From Sphingomonas ginsengisoli An et al. 2013 (GTDB lineage: Bacteria > Pseudomonadota > Alphaproteobacteria > Sphingomonadales > Sphingomonadaceae): DNA of 64,000 nucleotides. The translations under genes were made by a program, and so were the position numbers. Shown piece after piece: positions 24,614 through 32,920 of this stretch. The notes below the pieces were generated by a model that worked only from the letters and a program-made list of their open reading frames with translations, was not told the DNA's origin and did not search any database. The first letter of the stretch is position 1. Each line of letters opens with the position of its first letter. The stretch lies in NCBI RefSeq assembly GCF_009363895.1, contig NZ_CP045434.1, positions 2,932,501 through 2,996,500 on the forward strand. The letters are read 5' to 3'.

Positions 24614-26680
24614 CTATTTCTCCCGCAGCTCGAAATGCCCTCCCGGGCCGGACTGGGCGAGCCGATACACGAAAAATTCGAATGCTGCATCATCTGGATA
24701 ATGCACAGTTAACGCCTGCAGCTCGGCCAGCGCGGCAAGGTCGCCGTTGTCGAAGCGATGCCATAGCGCGGCCAGGTGCGCGCGCTGGTCTTCGGGGAGG
24801 TTGGCGGCGGGCTCCCACACTTCGATCGGGGTCTTGCGGCCGGACAGGATGATCCGGCCCATCGGGCGGAAGCGGTCGTTGGCGCTTAATGCGCGAGCTT
24901 GCTCGCTGATCAGGCCCGAGGTCTTGAGCGCCTTGTTGGCCGATTCGAGCCGGGCGGCGGCGTTCATCACGTCGCCCAGCGCGGTGTACTGGAAGCGGTC
25001 GCGGCCGCCGAAATTGCCGACGATGGCTTCGCCGTAGTGAACACCGACGCGGGTGCGGCCGAGTTGCGGCTGATCCTCGTCGGTCGCCTCCTTGCTGAAC
25101 TCGCGGGCGAAGGCGACCATGTCGAGCATGGCGGCTGCGGTGCGGGCGCCGTCGTCCTCGCGCGCGATCGGGGCGCCCCACAAAGCGACGATGGCGTCGC
25201 CGACGAACTTGTCGATCGTCCCGCCGTGCCGCAGTACGATCTCGCACATGCCGTCGAGGTAGTCGTTGAGGAGTGGCGCGACCTGCTCGGCGGGAAGGCG
25301 GTGCGACAGGCGCGTGAAGCCCTCGAGGTCGGTGAACAAAGCGAAGATCGGACGCTTCTCTCCGGTCAGCGTGAGCTTTTCGGGATCGCGCAGGATCTGG
25401 GCAGCGATATCGCGCGGGAGATATTTGCCGAGCGCCGCGCTGGCGAATTTGCGCTGCTCGGAGCCGAGCGCACGCACCGCCGCCTCGGTCGAGAGGAAGG
25501 CGATGAACCAGGCGACGACCCAGCCCACCGCGGGCAGGTCGCGGGTGTCGACGCCGATCGACTGGAGCCAGAAAGGTGTGACCACGAAGAAGACGAGCTG
25601 GCCGACCAGCACCAGCCCGAGAATCCAGCCGCGCACGTCGAGCATCGCGGTGAACGCCCCCGCCAGCACCACCAGCAGCGCCAGCGCCCACAGGCCGAGC
25701 GCGCCGGTCGGGGCGGGCGTGCGGCCGTCGAGCCACTGCGCGAGCATGGTGGCGTGGACCTCGAGCCCCGAGATGTTCTCGCGGAACTGGCGGCCGAAAT
25801 CGCTGGTCGACTGGGCGAGCCGGCCCTCGGGAGTGACGAAGCGGTCGGTGTCGGGGAGGTCGCCGCCGATTAGCACGATCCGACCGCGGACCTGGTCGGC
25901 CATGGCGGCGGCAGTGGCGGGATCGGCGAACAGGTCGATCGGCAGGCTCAGGAACACCTGTCGTTCGGGGTCGGACGGCATGCGGTAGCGGATGCTGCCT
26001 TGGTAGGGGCGCGCCTCGGGCGTGCCGGCCAGTGCCAGCGGGAGGAAGGGCGGCAGGTCGGGGGCGACGTCGGGCCAGCTGCGCATGGCATTGTCGCCGT
26101 CGGCGTCGATGTGGATGCTGGCGGGGTGGACCGCGGTCCCGCGCAGGCTGCCGAACAGCGCGTCGAGGCGCGCCTGCTGCCACGGCTGCATGTCCTCGCC
26201 ATTGTGCACGGCGCTGGCATAGGCGAGCCAAGTCGGGGTGTGCAGCGCGCGAAAGGCGGCGAGCAATTGCGGGTCTTCGGGTTGCGGCTGATCGATCAAT
26301 ATGTCGATCCCGATCGCGCGGGCGTCGAGCTTGTCGAGGTTGACCAGCGCCTTGGCGAGGATCGCGCGGTCGAGCGGAGAACGTTTGCCGGTCGCCTCTT
26401 GCGTCCCCTGCGTATAGGGCACCAGCAGGATCCGGCTGTCCTGCGCAACCGGATGGTACAGCGCCGCCTGGAGCGAGCGCACGTCGAAGGCGACCCGCTC
26501 GCCGAAGCTGGTCATCGGCAGGGTCCAGGAGAAGCGCGCCACCAATATCGCGAGGCCGAGCAGGATGCCGGTCAGCGCGGCGCGGGCGAACGGGACCCGT
26601 TTGAGGACGCGGCCGACGTCGGCGAGGGTCGACGCGGCCGCGAGGGGATCGGACGAACCACCCTGGCGGACCGCGTCCAT
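24614..26680 (-). CDS. CHASE2-domain adenylyl cyclase (class III)
   Basis: 688 residues from ATG 26680. Order: TM1 (about 35-55), a large periplasmic CHASE2 sensor (about 60-345, with ILLVPYTQGTQ, AIGIDILIDQPQP, GRIVLIGGDLPDTDRF), three membrane helices, a linker, then a class III cyclase domain. The catalytic set is intact: metal Asp in ALFTDLEGFTRL, second Asp in KFVGDAIVALWG, transition-state residues in TALGDVMNAAARLE, and the Lys in EKRPIF that favours ATP. It should make cAMP in response to an extracytoplasmic signal. It forms a dense operon with the phosphotransferase gene upstream (7 bp) and the exported protein downstream. An earlier ATG at 26764 overlaps the upstream gene. Confidence 0.9.
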   Translation of the reverse strand: MDAVRQGGSSDPLAAASTLADVGRVLKRVPFARAALTGILLGLAILVARFSWTLPMTSFGERVAFDVRSLQAALYHPVAQDSRILLVPYTQGTQEATGKRSPLDRAILAKALVNLDKLDARAIGIDILIDQPQPEDPQLLAAFRALHTPTWLAYASAVHNGEDMQPWQQARLDALFGSLRGTAVHPASIHIDADGDNAMRSWPDVAPDLPPFLPLALAGTPEARPYQGSIRYRMPSDPERQVFLSLPIDLFADPATAAAMADQVRGRIVLIGGDLPDTDRFVTPEGRLAQSTSDFGRQFRENISGLEVHATMLAQWLDGRTPAPTGALGLWALALLVVLAGAFTAMLDVRGWILGLVLVGQLVFFVVTPFWLQSIGVDTRDLPAVGWVVAWFIAFLSTEAAVRALGSEQRKFASAALGKYLPRDIAAQILRDPEKLTLTGEKRPIFALFTDLEGFTRLSHRLPAEQVAPLLNDYLDGMCEIVLRHGGTIDKFVGDAIVALWGAPIAREDDGARTAAAMLDMVAFAREFSKEATDEDQPQLGRTRVGVHYGEAIVGNFGGRDRFQYTALGDVMNAAARLESANKALKTSGLISEQARALSANDRFRPMGRIILSGRKTPIEVWEPAANLPEDQRAHLAALWHRFDNGDLAALAELQALTVHYPDDAAFEFFVYRLAQSGPGGHFELREK

Positions 26681-26687
26681 CGGCTGG

Positions 26688-27755
26688 TCAGAGCCGCGCC
26701 TGGCGGGCTTGCGCCCAGGCGAGATCGGCGAGCGGCTCGAGCGCGCGAACCGATTCCTCGGCATGCGCGCTCGACGCGTTGCCGCGGACCAGCCGGCCCT
26801 TGATACCGTGGATGATGGCGGCGAGCCGGAACAGCGAGAAGACGATCAGATAATCGAAGGCCGGAATGCCGGCACGGCCGGTGCGGCGGCAGTAAGCGGC
26901 GACATAATTCTCCTCGCTGGGGATGCCGAGCGCGGGAAGGTCGAGGCCGGCAAGGCCGGTGAAGATGCCGGCGGGCATCCGGTACATCAGGCAGTGGTAG
27001 ACGAAGTCGGCCTCGGGATCGCCGAGCGTCGACAATTCCCAGTCGAGCACCGCGCGGACCTGGGGCGCGTCGGCGGCGAAGATCATGTTGTCGCAGCGGA
27101 AGTCGCCGTGGACGATCCTGCTCTCGCCGCGGTCGGGGGGCAGGTGCTGGCCGAGCCAGTCGACCAGCTTGTCCATTGTCTCCAGCCGCCCGGCCTCGAC
27201 ATCGCCGAGATATTGCTTCGACCAGCGCGCGACCTGGCGTTCGACGAAGCCGCTCGCGCGGCCATAGTCGCCGAGCCCGATCGCCGCCGGATCATAGCTG
27301 TGGAGCTGCGCCATGGTGGCGTTCATCGCGTCGAAGTGGGCGGCGCGGTCGGCCGGCTCGAGGCCGGGAAAGCGGGCTTCCCAGACGATCCGCCCGGGCA
27401 CCATGTCCATCACGTAGAAGGCGGTGCCGATGACGCCCTCGTCCTCGCACAGCGCATAGACCCGCGGGACGGCGAAGCCCTGCGCGCCGAGCGCCGAGAG
27501 GACGCGATATTCGCGGTCGATGGCGTGTGCGCCGGGGAGCAGCTTGCCGGGCGGCTTGCGGCGGAGGACGAAGGCGCCATCGGGCGTGCCGAGCTGGTAG
27601 GTCGGGTTGGACTGGCCGCCGGCGAACTGGCGAACGGTCAGCGGCCCGGCGAAGCCTGGGACGTGCTCGGCCATCCACCGCGCCAGCGCCGCTTCGTCGA
27701 AGCGCAGTCGCTCGCTGACGTCGCGCGTGCCGCTATTGGCTTCCGTCCGATCCAT
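26688..27755 (-). CDS. Phosphotransferase family protein (ACAD10/11-like kinase)
   Basis: 355 residues of the APH/choline-kinase fold. Visible features are the nucleotide-binding QFAGGQSNPTYQLG and FVLRRKPPGKLL, the catalytic loop IVHGDFRCDNMIF and the metal-binding VLDWELSTLGDPEADF. This matches the bacterial relatives of human ACAD10/ACAD11 kinase domains, which often occur near acyl-CoA metabolism genes and may phosphorylate hydroxy-acids or hydroxyacyl-CoAs. It is not an antibiotic-resistance gene by context. GGGAG precedes the ATG at 27755; the longer start at 27788 is less supported. Confidence 0.9.
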   Translation of the reverse strand: MDRTEANSGTRDVSERLRFDEAALARWMAEHVPGFAGPLTVRQFAGGQSNPTYQLGTPDGAFVLRRKPPGKLLPGAHAIDREYRVLSALGAQGFAVPRVYALCEDEGVIGTAFYVMDMVPGRIVWEARFPGLEPADRAAHFDAMNATMAQLHSYDPAAIGLGDYGRASGFVERQVARWSKQYLGDVEAGRLETMDKLVDWLGQHLPPDRGESRIVHGDFRCDNMIFAADAPQVRAVLDWELSTLGDPEADFVYHCLMYRMPAGIFTGLAGLDLPALGIPSEENYVAAYCRRTGRAGIPAFDYLIVFSLFRLAAIIHGIKGRLVRGNASSAHAEESVRALEPLADLAWAQARQARL

Positions 27756-27864
27756 GCCGCTCCCGTCTTTCCGCCACGCCGAGGTCACCGACCAGGATCG
27801 AGGCTTCGGGCAAGAAGCGGGTCGGCTGGCGAAACAAGTTCAGCATGACGGCGGTTGAACCGCA

Positions 27865-28716
27865 ATGGCGCGTCTCGTCCACCTGTCCGACCTCCACTTC
27901 GGAGCCCATGATCCGAGAATCGTCGCCGCGGTCGGGCGCGAGGTCGATAAGGCGCGTCCCGACCTCGTCGTCATCAGCGGCGATTTTACCCAGCGGGCGC
28001 GGACCGAGCAGTTCCAGGAGGCCTGCCGCTTCCTGGTGCGGCTGCGCGATGCGGGGCACGACGTGCTGGCGGTGCCGGGCAATCACGACGTTCCGCTTTA
28101 CGACGTGCTTCGGCGCTTCCTGTCGCCGCTGACGCGCTATCGCAAATATGTCGATGAGACTCTGTGCCCGTTCCACCGGCTGGCCGACACGGCGGTGCTG
28201 GGCCTCAACACCGCGCGGTCGGCGACGTTCAAGGACGGGCGTCTCAACCGCGAGCAGATTGCGTTCGTGCGCGACGAGTTCGGGCGCGTGCCATTAAGCG
28301 ACATGCGCGTGCTGGTAACGCATCATCCGCTGTTCGCACTGCCGGTCGACGACACGGGCGTGCTCGGCAAGCCGCTCGGCCGGCAGGAACTGGCGCTCGA
28401 CGCGATCGCCGACGTCAAGGTCGACCTGCTGCTCGCCGGGCACAACCATCGCGCCTCGACGCACCGCGCGAGCGACCTCGTCACTCGGGCGGGCGGTGCG
28501 CTGGTGGTGCAGGCGGGGACTGCGACCTCGACCCGGGTGCGTGATGAGCCGCAAAGCTTCAACGTGATCGAGATCGCGGCGGGCAAGATGACGCTGGCGC
28601 TGATGCGCTGGGCCGGCACGGCATTCGAGGCGGCCGAGCCGACGCAATTCGTGCGCGAGGCCGATGGCTGGCGGCAGGCGAGCCAGGCGGCGGCGGAGGC
28701 CGAGTCGCCGGTCTGA
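27865..28716 (+). CDS. Calcineurin-like metallophosphoesterase (CpdA-type)
   Basis: 283 residues with the full metallophosphoesterase motif set: D9-x-H11 in LSDLHFG, GD40 in VISGDFTQ, GN73H74D in VPGNHDV, a later THHPLF and AGHNHR. This class III arrangement is that of CpdA, a cyclic-AMP phosphodiesterase, though related enzymes hydrolyse other phosphoesters. It is divergent from the operon that contains an adenylyl cyclase, which gives weak contextual support for cAMP as substrate. Cytoplasmic; no signal peptide. Confidence 0.85.
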   Translation: MARLVHLSDLHFGAHDPRIVAAVGREVDKARPDLVVISGDFTQRARTEQFQEACRFLVRLRDAGHDVLAVPGNHDVPLYDVLRRFLSPLTRYRKYVDETLCPFHRLADTAVLGLNTARSATFKDGRLNREQIAFVRDEFGRVPLSDMRVLVTHHPLFALPVDDTGVLGKPLGRQELALDAIADVKVDLLLAGHNHRASTHRASDLVTRAGGALVVQAGTATSTRVRDEPQSFNVIEIAAGKMTLALMRWAGTAFEAAEPTQFVREADGWRQASQAAAEAESPV

Positions 28717-28753
28717 GCTTGTGAGCGTGCGCGCACGAAACTAACGAGGCGCG

Positions 28754-29599
28754 ATGCTGCCCAGTGATTTCGACTTTGCCGACTTTGTCGCGCGCACGCT
28801 TCGTGAGGACCTCGGCGAAGGCGGCGACGTCACCTCGGCGGCGTGTATCGACGCGGGCGCCCGCTTTCGCGCGACGATGAATTGCCGCGAGCCGATCGTG
28901 GTGGCGGGGATTGAACTGGCCGAAGCCTTCTTCCGCGCGCTCGACCCGGCAGTGACGATCGCCAGCGAGGCGCATGACGGCGAGCGGATCAACGCCGGGG
29001 CAGTGCTGATGCGGATCGAGGGCAATGCGCGGGCAATGCTGACGGCCGAGCGATCGGCGCTGAATACGCTCCAGCATTTGTCGGGAATCGCCACGCTGAC
29101 ACGGCGTTACGTCGACGCGATCGAAGGCACCGGGGCGATCCTGCTCGACACCCGCAAGACGGTGCCGGGGCTGCGCATCCTCGAGAAATATGCGGCACGG
29201 ATGGGCGGGGCGCAAAACCATCGGATGCGGCTCGACGACGGAGTGCTGATCAAGGACAATCATGTCGCGGTGAACGGCGGGGTCGCGCAGGCCGTCGCGC
29301 GGGCGCTGGCGGCAAACACCGGCCTCCAGATCCAGGTCGAAGTCGATCGGCTCGATCAGATCGAGCCGGCGCTGGCGGCCGGGGCCCAGCGGCTGCTGCT
29401 CGACAATATGAACAACGACACGCTGCGCGCGGCGGTGGCGCTGGTGAACAAGCGCGTGCCGCTCGAAGCGTCGGGCGGGGTCAATCTCGAGACTGTGCGC
29501 GGGATTGCCGAGACCGGGGTCACCTTCATCTCGGTGGGGCGGATCACCCAGTCGGCGCCGGCGGTCGATATCGGCCTCGACTTCGCGTTGCTGCCTTAA
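28754..29599 (+). CDS. nadC: Nicotinate-nucleotide diphosphorylase (carboxylating)
   Basis: 281 residues, normal length. It converts quinolinate and PRPP to nicotinate mononucleotide in de novo NAD synthesis. Family marks: REDLGEGGDVTS at the start, LNTLQHLSGIAT, LLDTRKTVPGLRILEKYA, NHRMRLDDGVLIKDNH, VEVDRLDQIEPAL and LEASGGVNLETVRGIAETGVTFISVG. It starts 37 bp after the phosphoesterase gene, probably in the same transcript. Confidence 0.97.
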   Translation: MLPSDFDFADFVARTLREDLGEGGDVTSAACIDAGARFRATMNCREPIVVAGIELAEAFFRALDPAVTIASEAHDGERINAGAVLMRIEGNARAMLTAERSALNTLQHLSGIATLTRRYVDAIEGTGAILLDTRKTVPGLRILEKYAARMGGAQNHRMRLDDGVLIKDNHVAVNGGVAQAVARALAANTGLQIQVEVDRLDQIEPALAAGAQRLLLDNMNNDTLRAAVALVNKRVPLEASGGVNLETVRGIAETGVTFISVGRITQSAPAVDIGLDFALLP

Positions 29600-29673
29600 C
29601 CTGAGCAAACGACACATTCAGGGCAACGACACGGCGCCTGGTGCATTTATCCTGCATCAAGAAGGAGTTCGCC

Positions 29674-30126
29674 ATGTTTAAGAAGGCTCTACTCGCCGCT
29701 TCGGCCCTTGCCGTCGTCGCGATCCCCGGCGTGGCCGAAGCCCGTCCGCATTATTACGGCGGCTACAGCAACGGCTATTATCCGCAGTACAACCCCTATT
29801 ACGGGAACAGCTACGGCGGCTACGGCTACAACCGCGGCTACAGCAACTACGGTTACAGCGGCTACGGCTACAACAACTACGGCTACAACAACTATGGCCG
29901 CGGTTATTACGGGAACAGCTACTACGGCGGCAATCGCTGCAGTGGCACCACCGGAACCATCGTCGGCGGCGTCGCCGGCGCGGTGGTCGGCAGCCAGATC
30001 GGCCGCGGTGGCTACAACCGCTACGGCTATCGCCGCGGTGGCAGCGGCACGACCGGTGCGATCATCGGCGGTGCGCTCGGCGCGCTGGTCGGTAACTCGG
30101 TCGACCGGAACAGCTGCCGCTACTAA
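29674..30126 (+). CDS. Exported Tyr/Gly/Asn-rich protein with glycine zipper
   Basis: 150 residues. Signal peptide (FKKALLAASALAVVAIPGVAEA), then about 60 residues of tandem G-Y/N-Y units (GGYSNGYY, GYNNYGYNN). A glycine-zipper 2TM-like region follows: GTIVGGVAGAVVGSQIG and GAIIGGALGALVGNSVD, separated by a basic RYGYRRGG. Two Cys residues flank the zipper. Such proteins sit in or near the outer membrane; function is unknown. A ribosome-binding site (GAAGGAG) precedes the ATG, and a strong terminator follows. Confidence 0.8.
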   Translation: MFKKALLAASALAVVAIPGVAEARPHYYGGYSNGYYPQYNPYYGNSYGGYGYNRGYSNYGYSGYGYNNYGYNNYGRGYYGNSYYGGNRCSGTTGTIVGGVAGAVVGSQIGRGGYNRYGYRRGGSGTTGAIIGGALGALVGNSVDRNSCRY

Positions 30127-30151
30127 CGGTCGGTTTTGAAAACCGTAGCAG

Positions 30152-30190
30152 AGGGCCGCCGGCAACCGCCGGCGGCCCTTTTGCGTTTTT
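30152..30190 (+). terminator. Rho-independent terminator after the glycine-zipper gene
   Basis: An 11-bp GC stem (30153-30163 with 30168-30178) with a 4-nt loop, followed by TTTTGCGTTTTT. Confidence 0.9.
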
Positions 30191-30247
30191 CTGGCAATCA
30201 CCCGCGAACAATCTGTATAGCGCCCGCAAACCCATAGGAGAGAAACG

Positions 30248-31654
30248 TTGTTCAAGGGCCTTCAGCCGATCATGTACGGCGGCCGCGAAGTGTGGCCGCT
30301 GGTGGAAGGCGGCAAGGGTGTTTCGGCGACCAATCACGCCAGCTCCGGCGCTTGGGCTGCGGCGGGCGGGATCGGTACCGTAAGTGCGGTCAACGCCGAC
30401 AGCTACGATCCCGAAGGCCGGATCGTGCCCCAGGTCTACAACGGCATGACCCGCCGCGAGCGGCATGAGGAGCTGATCCGCTACGCGATCGACGGCGCCG
30501 TCGCGCAGGTCCGCAAGGCCTATGAGATGGCTTCGGGCAAGGGCGCCATCAACATCAACGTGCTGTGGGAAATGGGCGGCGCGCAGCGCGTGCTGCACGG
30601 CGTGCTCGAGCGGACCAAGGGCCTCGTCACCGGGGTCACCTGCGGCGCCGGCATGCCCTACAAGCTGAGCGAGATCGCCGCCGAATATGGCGTCTCCTAC
30701 CTGCCGATCGTCAGTTCGGGCCGTGCCTTCCGCGCGCTGTGGAAGCGCGCCTACAGCAAGGTCGCCAATCTCCTTTCAGCCGTGGTCTATGAGGATCCGT
30801 GGCTCGCCGGCGGGCACAACGGCCTCAGCAACGCCGAGGACCCGCGCGCGCCGCAGGACCCCTATCCGCGCGTCGCCGAGCTGCGCGCGGTGATGCGCGA
30901 GGGCGGCATTTCGGACGACGTGCCGATCGTCATGGCGGGCGGCGTGTGGCGGCTCGACGAGTGGGAGAATTGGATCGGCAATCCCGAGCTCGGCGCGATC
31001 ATGTTCCAGTTCGGGACGCGGCCGTTGCTGACCCAGGAAAGCCCGATTCCGGTCGAGTGGAAGCAGCGGCTGATGACGCTCGAGGAAGGCGACGTCCTCC
31101 TCCACAAATTCTCACCGACCGGTTTTTATTCGTCGGCCGTGCGCAACCCCTTCCTGCGCAACCTCGAGGCGCGCAGCGAGCGCCAGATCGCCTTCACCAA
31201 GGAGCATATCGGCGACCACGCCTTCGAGCTCGACGTCGGCATCGGCACCAAGAAGAATTATTGGGTGACCAAGGGCGACCTGCAGCATGCGCGGCAGTGG
31301 TTCGCGCAGGGCTATACCAATGCGATGAAGACGCCCGACGACACGCTGGTGTTCGTCACGCCCGAGGAAGAGAAACTCATCCGCAAGGACCAGGCCGATT
31401 GCATGGGCTGCCTCAGCCAGTGCAGCTTCTCGAGCTGGGCCGACAATGAGAAGAATTCGACCGGGCGGCTGGCCGACCCGCGCAGCTTCTGCATCCAGAA
31501 GACGCTGCAGGACATCGCCCACGGCGGACCGGTCGAGCAAAACCTCATGTTCGCGGGCCACTCGGCATTCCGCTTCAAGAGCGATCCGTTCTACTCGAAC
31601 GGTTTCGTGCCGACGGTGAAGCAGCTGGTCGACCGGATCCTCACCGGCGCCTGA
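30248..31654 (+). CDS. Nitronate monooxygenase-like flavin oxidoreductase with Cys cluster
   Basis: 468 residues from a TTG start with AGGAG 7 bp upstream; the next in-frame ATG (about 30272) would lose residues and has no such site. The first 300 residues form an FMN-binding TIM barrel of the NPD/nitronate monooxygenase type (GGIGTVSAVNAD, NINVLWEMGG, VTCGAGMPYKLSEIAAEYG, VPIVMAGGVWRLDEW, GAIMFQFGTR). The C-terminal part carries C385-x2-C388-x3-C392 in DCMGCLSQC plus C415. That spacing resembles the [4Fe-4S] motif of 2,4-dienoyl-CoA reductase-type enzymes. The substrate is not known. Monocistronic by its flanks. Confidence 0.85.
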   Translation: MFKGLQPIMYGGREVWPLVEGGKGVSATNHASSGAWAAAGGIGTVSAVNADSYDPEGRIVPQVYNGMTRRERHEELIRYAIDGAVAQVRKAYEMASGKGAININVLWEMGGAQRVLHGVLERTKGLVTGVTCGAGMPYKLSEIAAEYGVSYLPIVSSGRAFRALWKRAYSKVANLLSAVVYEDPWLAGGHNGLSNAEDPRAPQDPYPRVAELRAVMREGGISDDVPIVMAGGVWRLDEWENWIGNPELGAIMFQFGTRPLLTQESPIPVEWKQRLMTLEEGDVLLHKFSPTGFYSSAVRNPFLRNLEARSERQIAFTKEHIGDHAFELDVGIGTKKNYWVTKGDLQHARQWFAQGYTNAMKTPDDTLVFVTPEEEKLIRKDQADCMGCLSQCSFSSWADNEKNSTGRLADPRSFCIQKTLQDIAHGGPVEQNLMFAGHSAFRFKSDPFYSNGFVPTVKQLVDRILTGA

Positions 31655-31663
31655 GCGAGGGCG

Positions 31664-32386
31664 TCAGCGCTCGCTGGTGCGCAGCGGCCAGAAGAAGACG
31701 TCGCCGAGGCCGTGCGGGGTCTTCTCAAGGCCGGTCGGCGCGAAGCCGTCCGGGCGGCGATACGAGCCGGTCAGGACGTCGTAGATCGGAAACAGCGCCG
31801 CGTAATTCGAGTTGAAATGCTCGGGCAGCGCCGAATGATGGCGGCGGTGATAGGCCGGGCAATTGAGCAGCCACGACCACCGCCCGAAATCGACCCGCAG
31901 GTTGGCGTGGACGAAGTTGTGGTAGATGCTGATCAGCGCGTAGCTCAGCACGATCGCCGGGGTGGGACTGGCCACAGCGACGCAAAGCGGCCAGATGGTG
32001 AGCGACTTGATCAGCGGCTCCGCCCAATAATGGCGGGACGTGGTCGTGACGTTCATATTGGGGTCGGAATGATGCAGCGCGTGCATTCGCCACAGCCAGG
32101 GGAAACGGTGCTGGGCGCGGTGAAAGAGGAATTCTCCGAAGTCCATCAGCAGCGTGTAGGCGGCGAGGCCGAGCAGGAACGGCCAGGTCGCAAGGTCGAC
32201 GAGATGGACGCTGACCTGGCGGCCGAACAGCGGTACCAGGATGAGCCCGCCGGCCATGAACAGCAGATAGGCGATGATGTTGACGCCGAGCGCGCTGCGT
32301 TCGTCCGACGCGCTCCAGCGCCGCTCGCACAGCATCAGCGCGAGCACGATGCACAAGGTGAGGCCGGTGTACGTCAGCAACGACAT
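31664..32386 (-). CDS. Sterol desaturase / fatty acid hydroxylase family
   Basis: 240 residues, about four membrane helices. The di-iron histidine motifs are all present: HRAQH (HxxxH), HALHHSD (HxxHH), a further HNFVHAN and the C-terminal YHRRHHSALPEHFNSNY. The family hydroxylates or desaturates lipids; in sphingomonads likely substrates include carotenoids, sphingoid bases or sterol-like lipids, but none is indicated here. Its start lies 9 bp from the divergent SH3-type gene, so the two promoters must overlap each other's 5' regions. Confidence 0.9.
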   Translation of the reverse strand: MSLLTYTGLTLCIVLALMLCERRWSASDERSALGVNIIAYLLFMAGGLILVPLFGRQVSVHLVDLATWPFLLGLAAYTLLMDFGEFLFHRAQHRFPWLWRMHALHHSDPNMNVTTTSRHYWAEPLIKSLTIWPLCVAVASPTPAIVLSYALISIYHNFVHANLRVDFGRWSWLLNCPAYHRRHHSALPEHFNSNYAALFPIYDVLTGSYRRPDGFAPTGLEKTPHGLGDVFFWPLRTSER

Positions 32387-32395
32387 GGCGCGACC

Positions 32396-32899
32396 ATGCG
32401 TACGTCATGGTTGAGGGCGCGTAAACTCGGCGCGGTGGCGGGCGTGGCGCTGGCGTTGCTTCCAGCGGCCGCGGCGGCTCAGGAAAAGACCCCGCCTTAC
32501 TGGGCGTCGATCGCCAGCGGGCAGGCGATGATGCGGACCGGACCGGGGCGCAACTTCCCCGGCGTCTGGCTTTACCAGCGGCGCGATCTGCCGATCCGGG
32601 TGCTCAAGGTGTTTCCCAACTGGCGCTATGTCGAGGATCCCGACGGGGTGCGCGGCTGGATGCTGGTGACACTGCTGAGCGACCGGCGCACCGCCATCGT
32701 CCGCGGCACCCAGCCGCGCCCGCTCTACGCCAAGCCCGACGAGGGTAGCCGGCTCAAGTATAAGGTCGAGCCGGGCGTGGTCGGCCGGGTCGACGAGTGC
32801 GACGCAGGCTGGTGCCGGCTGAAGATCGCGGGGGACAAGACGGGCTTCGTCCACCTCACCGACATCTGGGGGGTGAGCGACGGCGAGACGGTGAAATAG
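32396..32899 (+). CDS. Exported SH3-like domain protein
   Basis: 167 residues. Signal peptide ARKLGAVAGVALALLPAAAAAQ, then two bacterial SH3-like repeats: MMRTGPGRNFPGVWLYQRRDLPIRVLKVF...WRYVEDPDGVRGWML and PLYAKPDEGSRLKYKVEPGVVGRVDECDAGWCRLK. This is the standard alphaproteobacterial exported SH3 protein; the partner is probably peptidoglycan or an envelope protein. The two Cys in DECDAGWC may pair. I chose ATG 32396 because it gives an intact signal peptide. Confidence 0.88.
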   Translation: MRTSWLRARKLGAVAGVALALLPAAAAAQEKTPPYWASIASGQAMMRTGPGRNFPGVWLYQRRDLPIRVLKVFPNWRYVEDPDGVRGWMLVTLLSDRRTAIVRGTQPRPLYAKPDEGSRLKYKVEPGVVGRVDECDAGWCRLKIAGDKTGFVHLTDIWGVSDGETVK

Positions 32900-32920
32900 T
32901 CCCGCCGCCGCGTTGATCGT

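Noticed and set aside
26688..27755. Aminoglycoside-resistance gene
   Set aside because: The APH fold is present, but sequence segments and context fit the ACAD10/11-like kinase group rather than resistance enzymes.
29760..29945. Tandem repeats that might suggest a repeat array
   Set aside because: They are in-frame Tyr/Gly/Asn codon repeats of an exported glycine-zipper protein, not a CRISPR or satellite.
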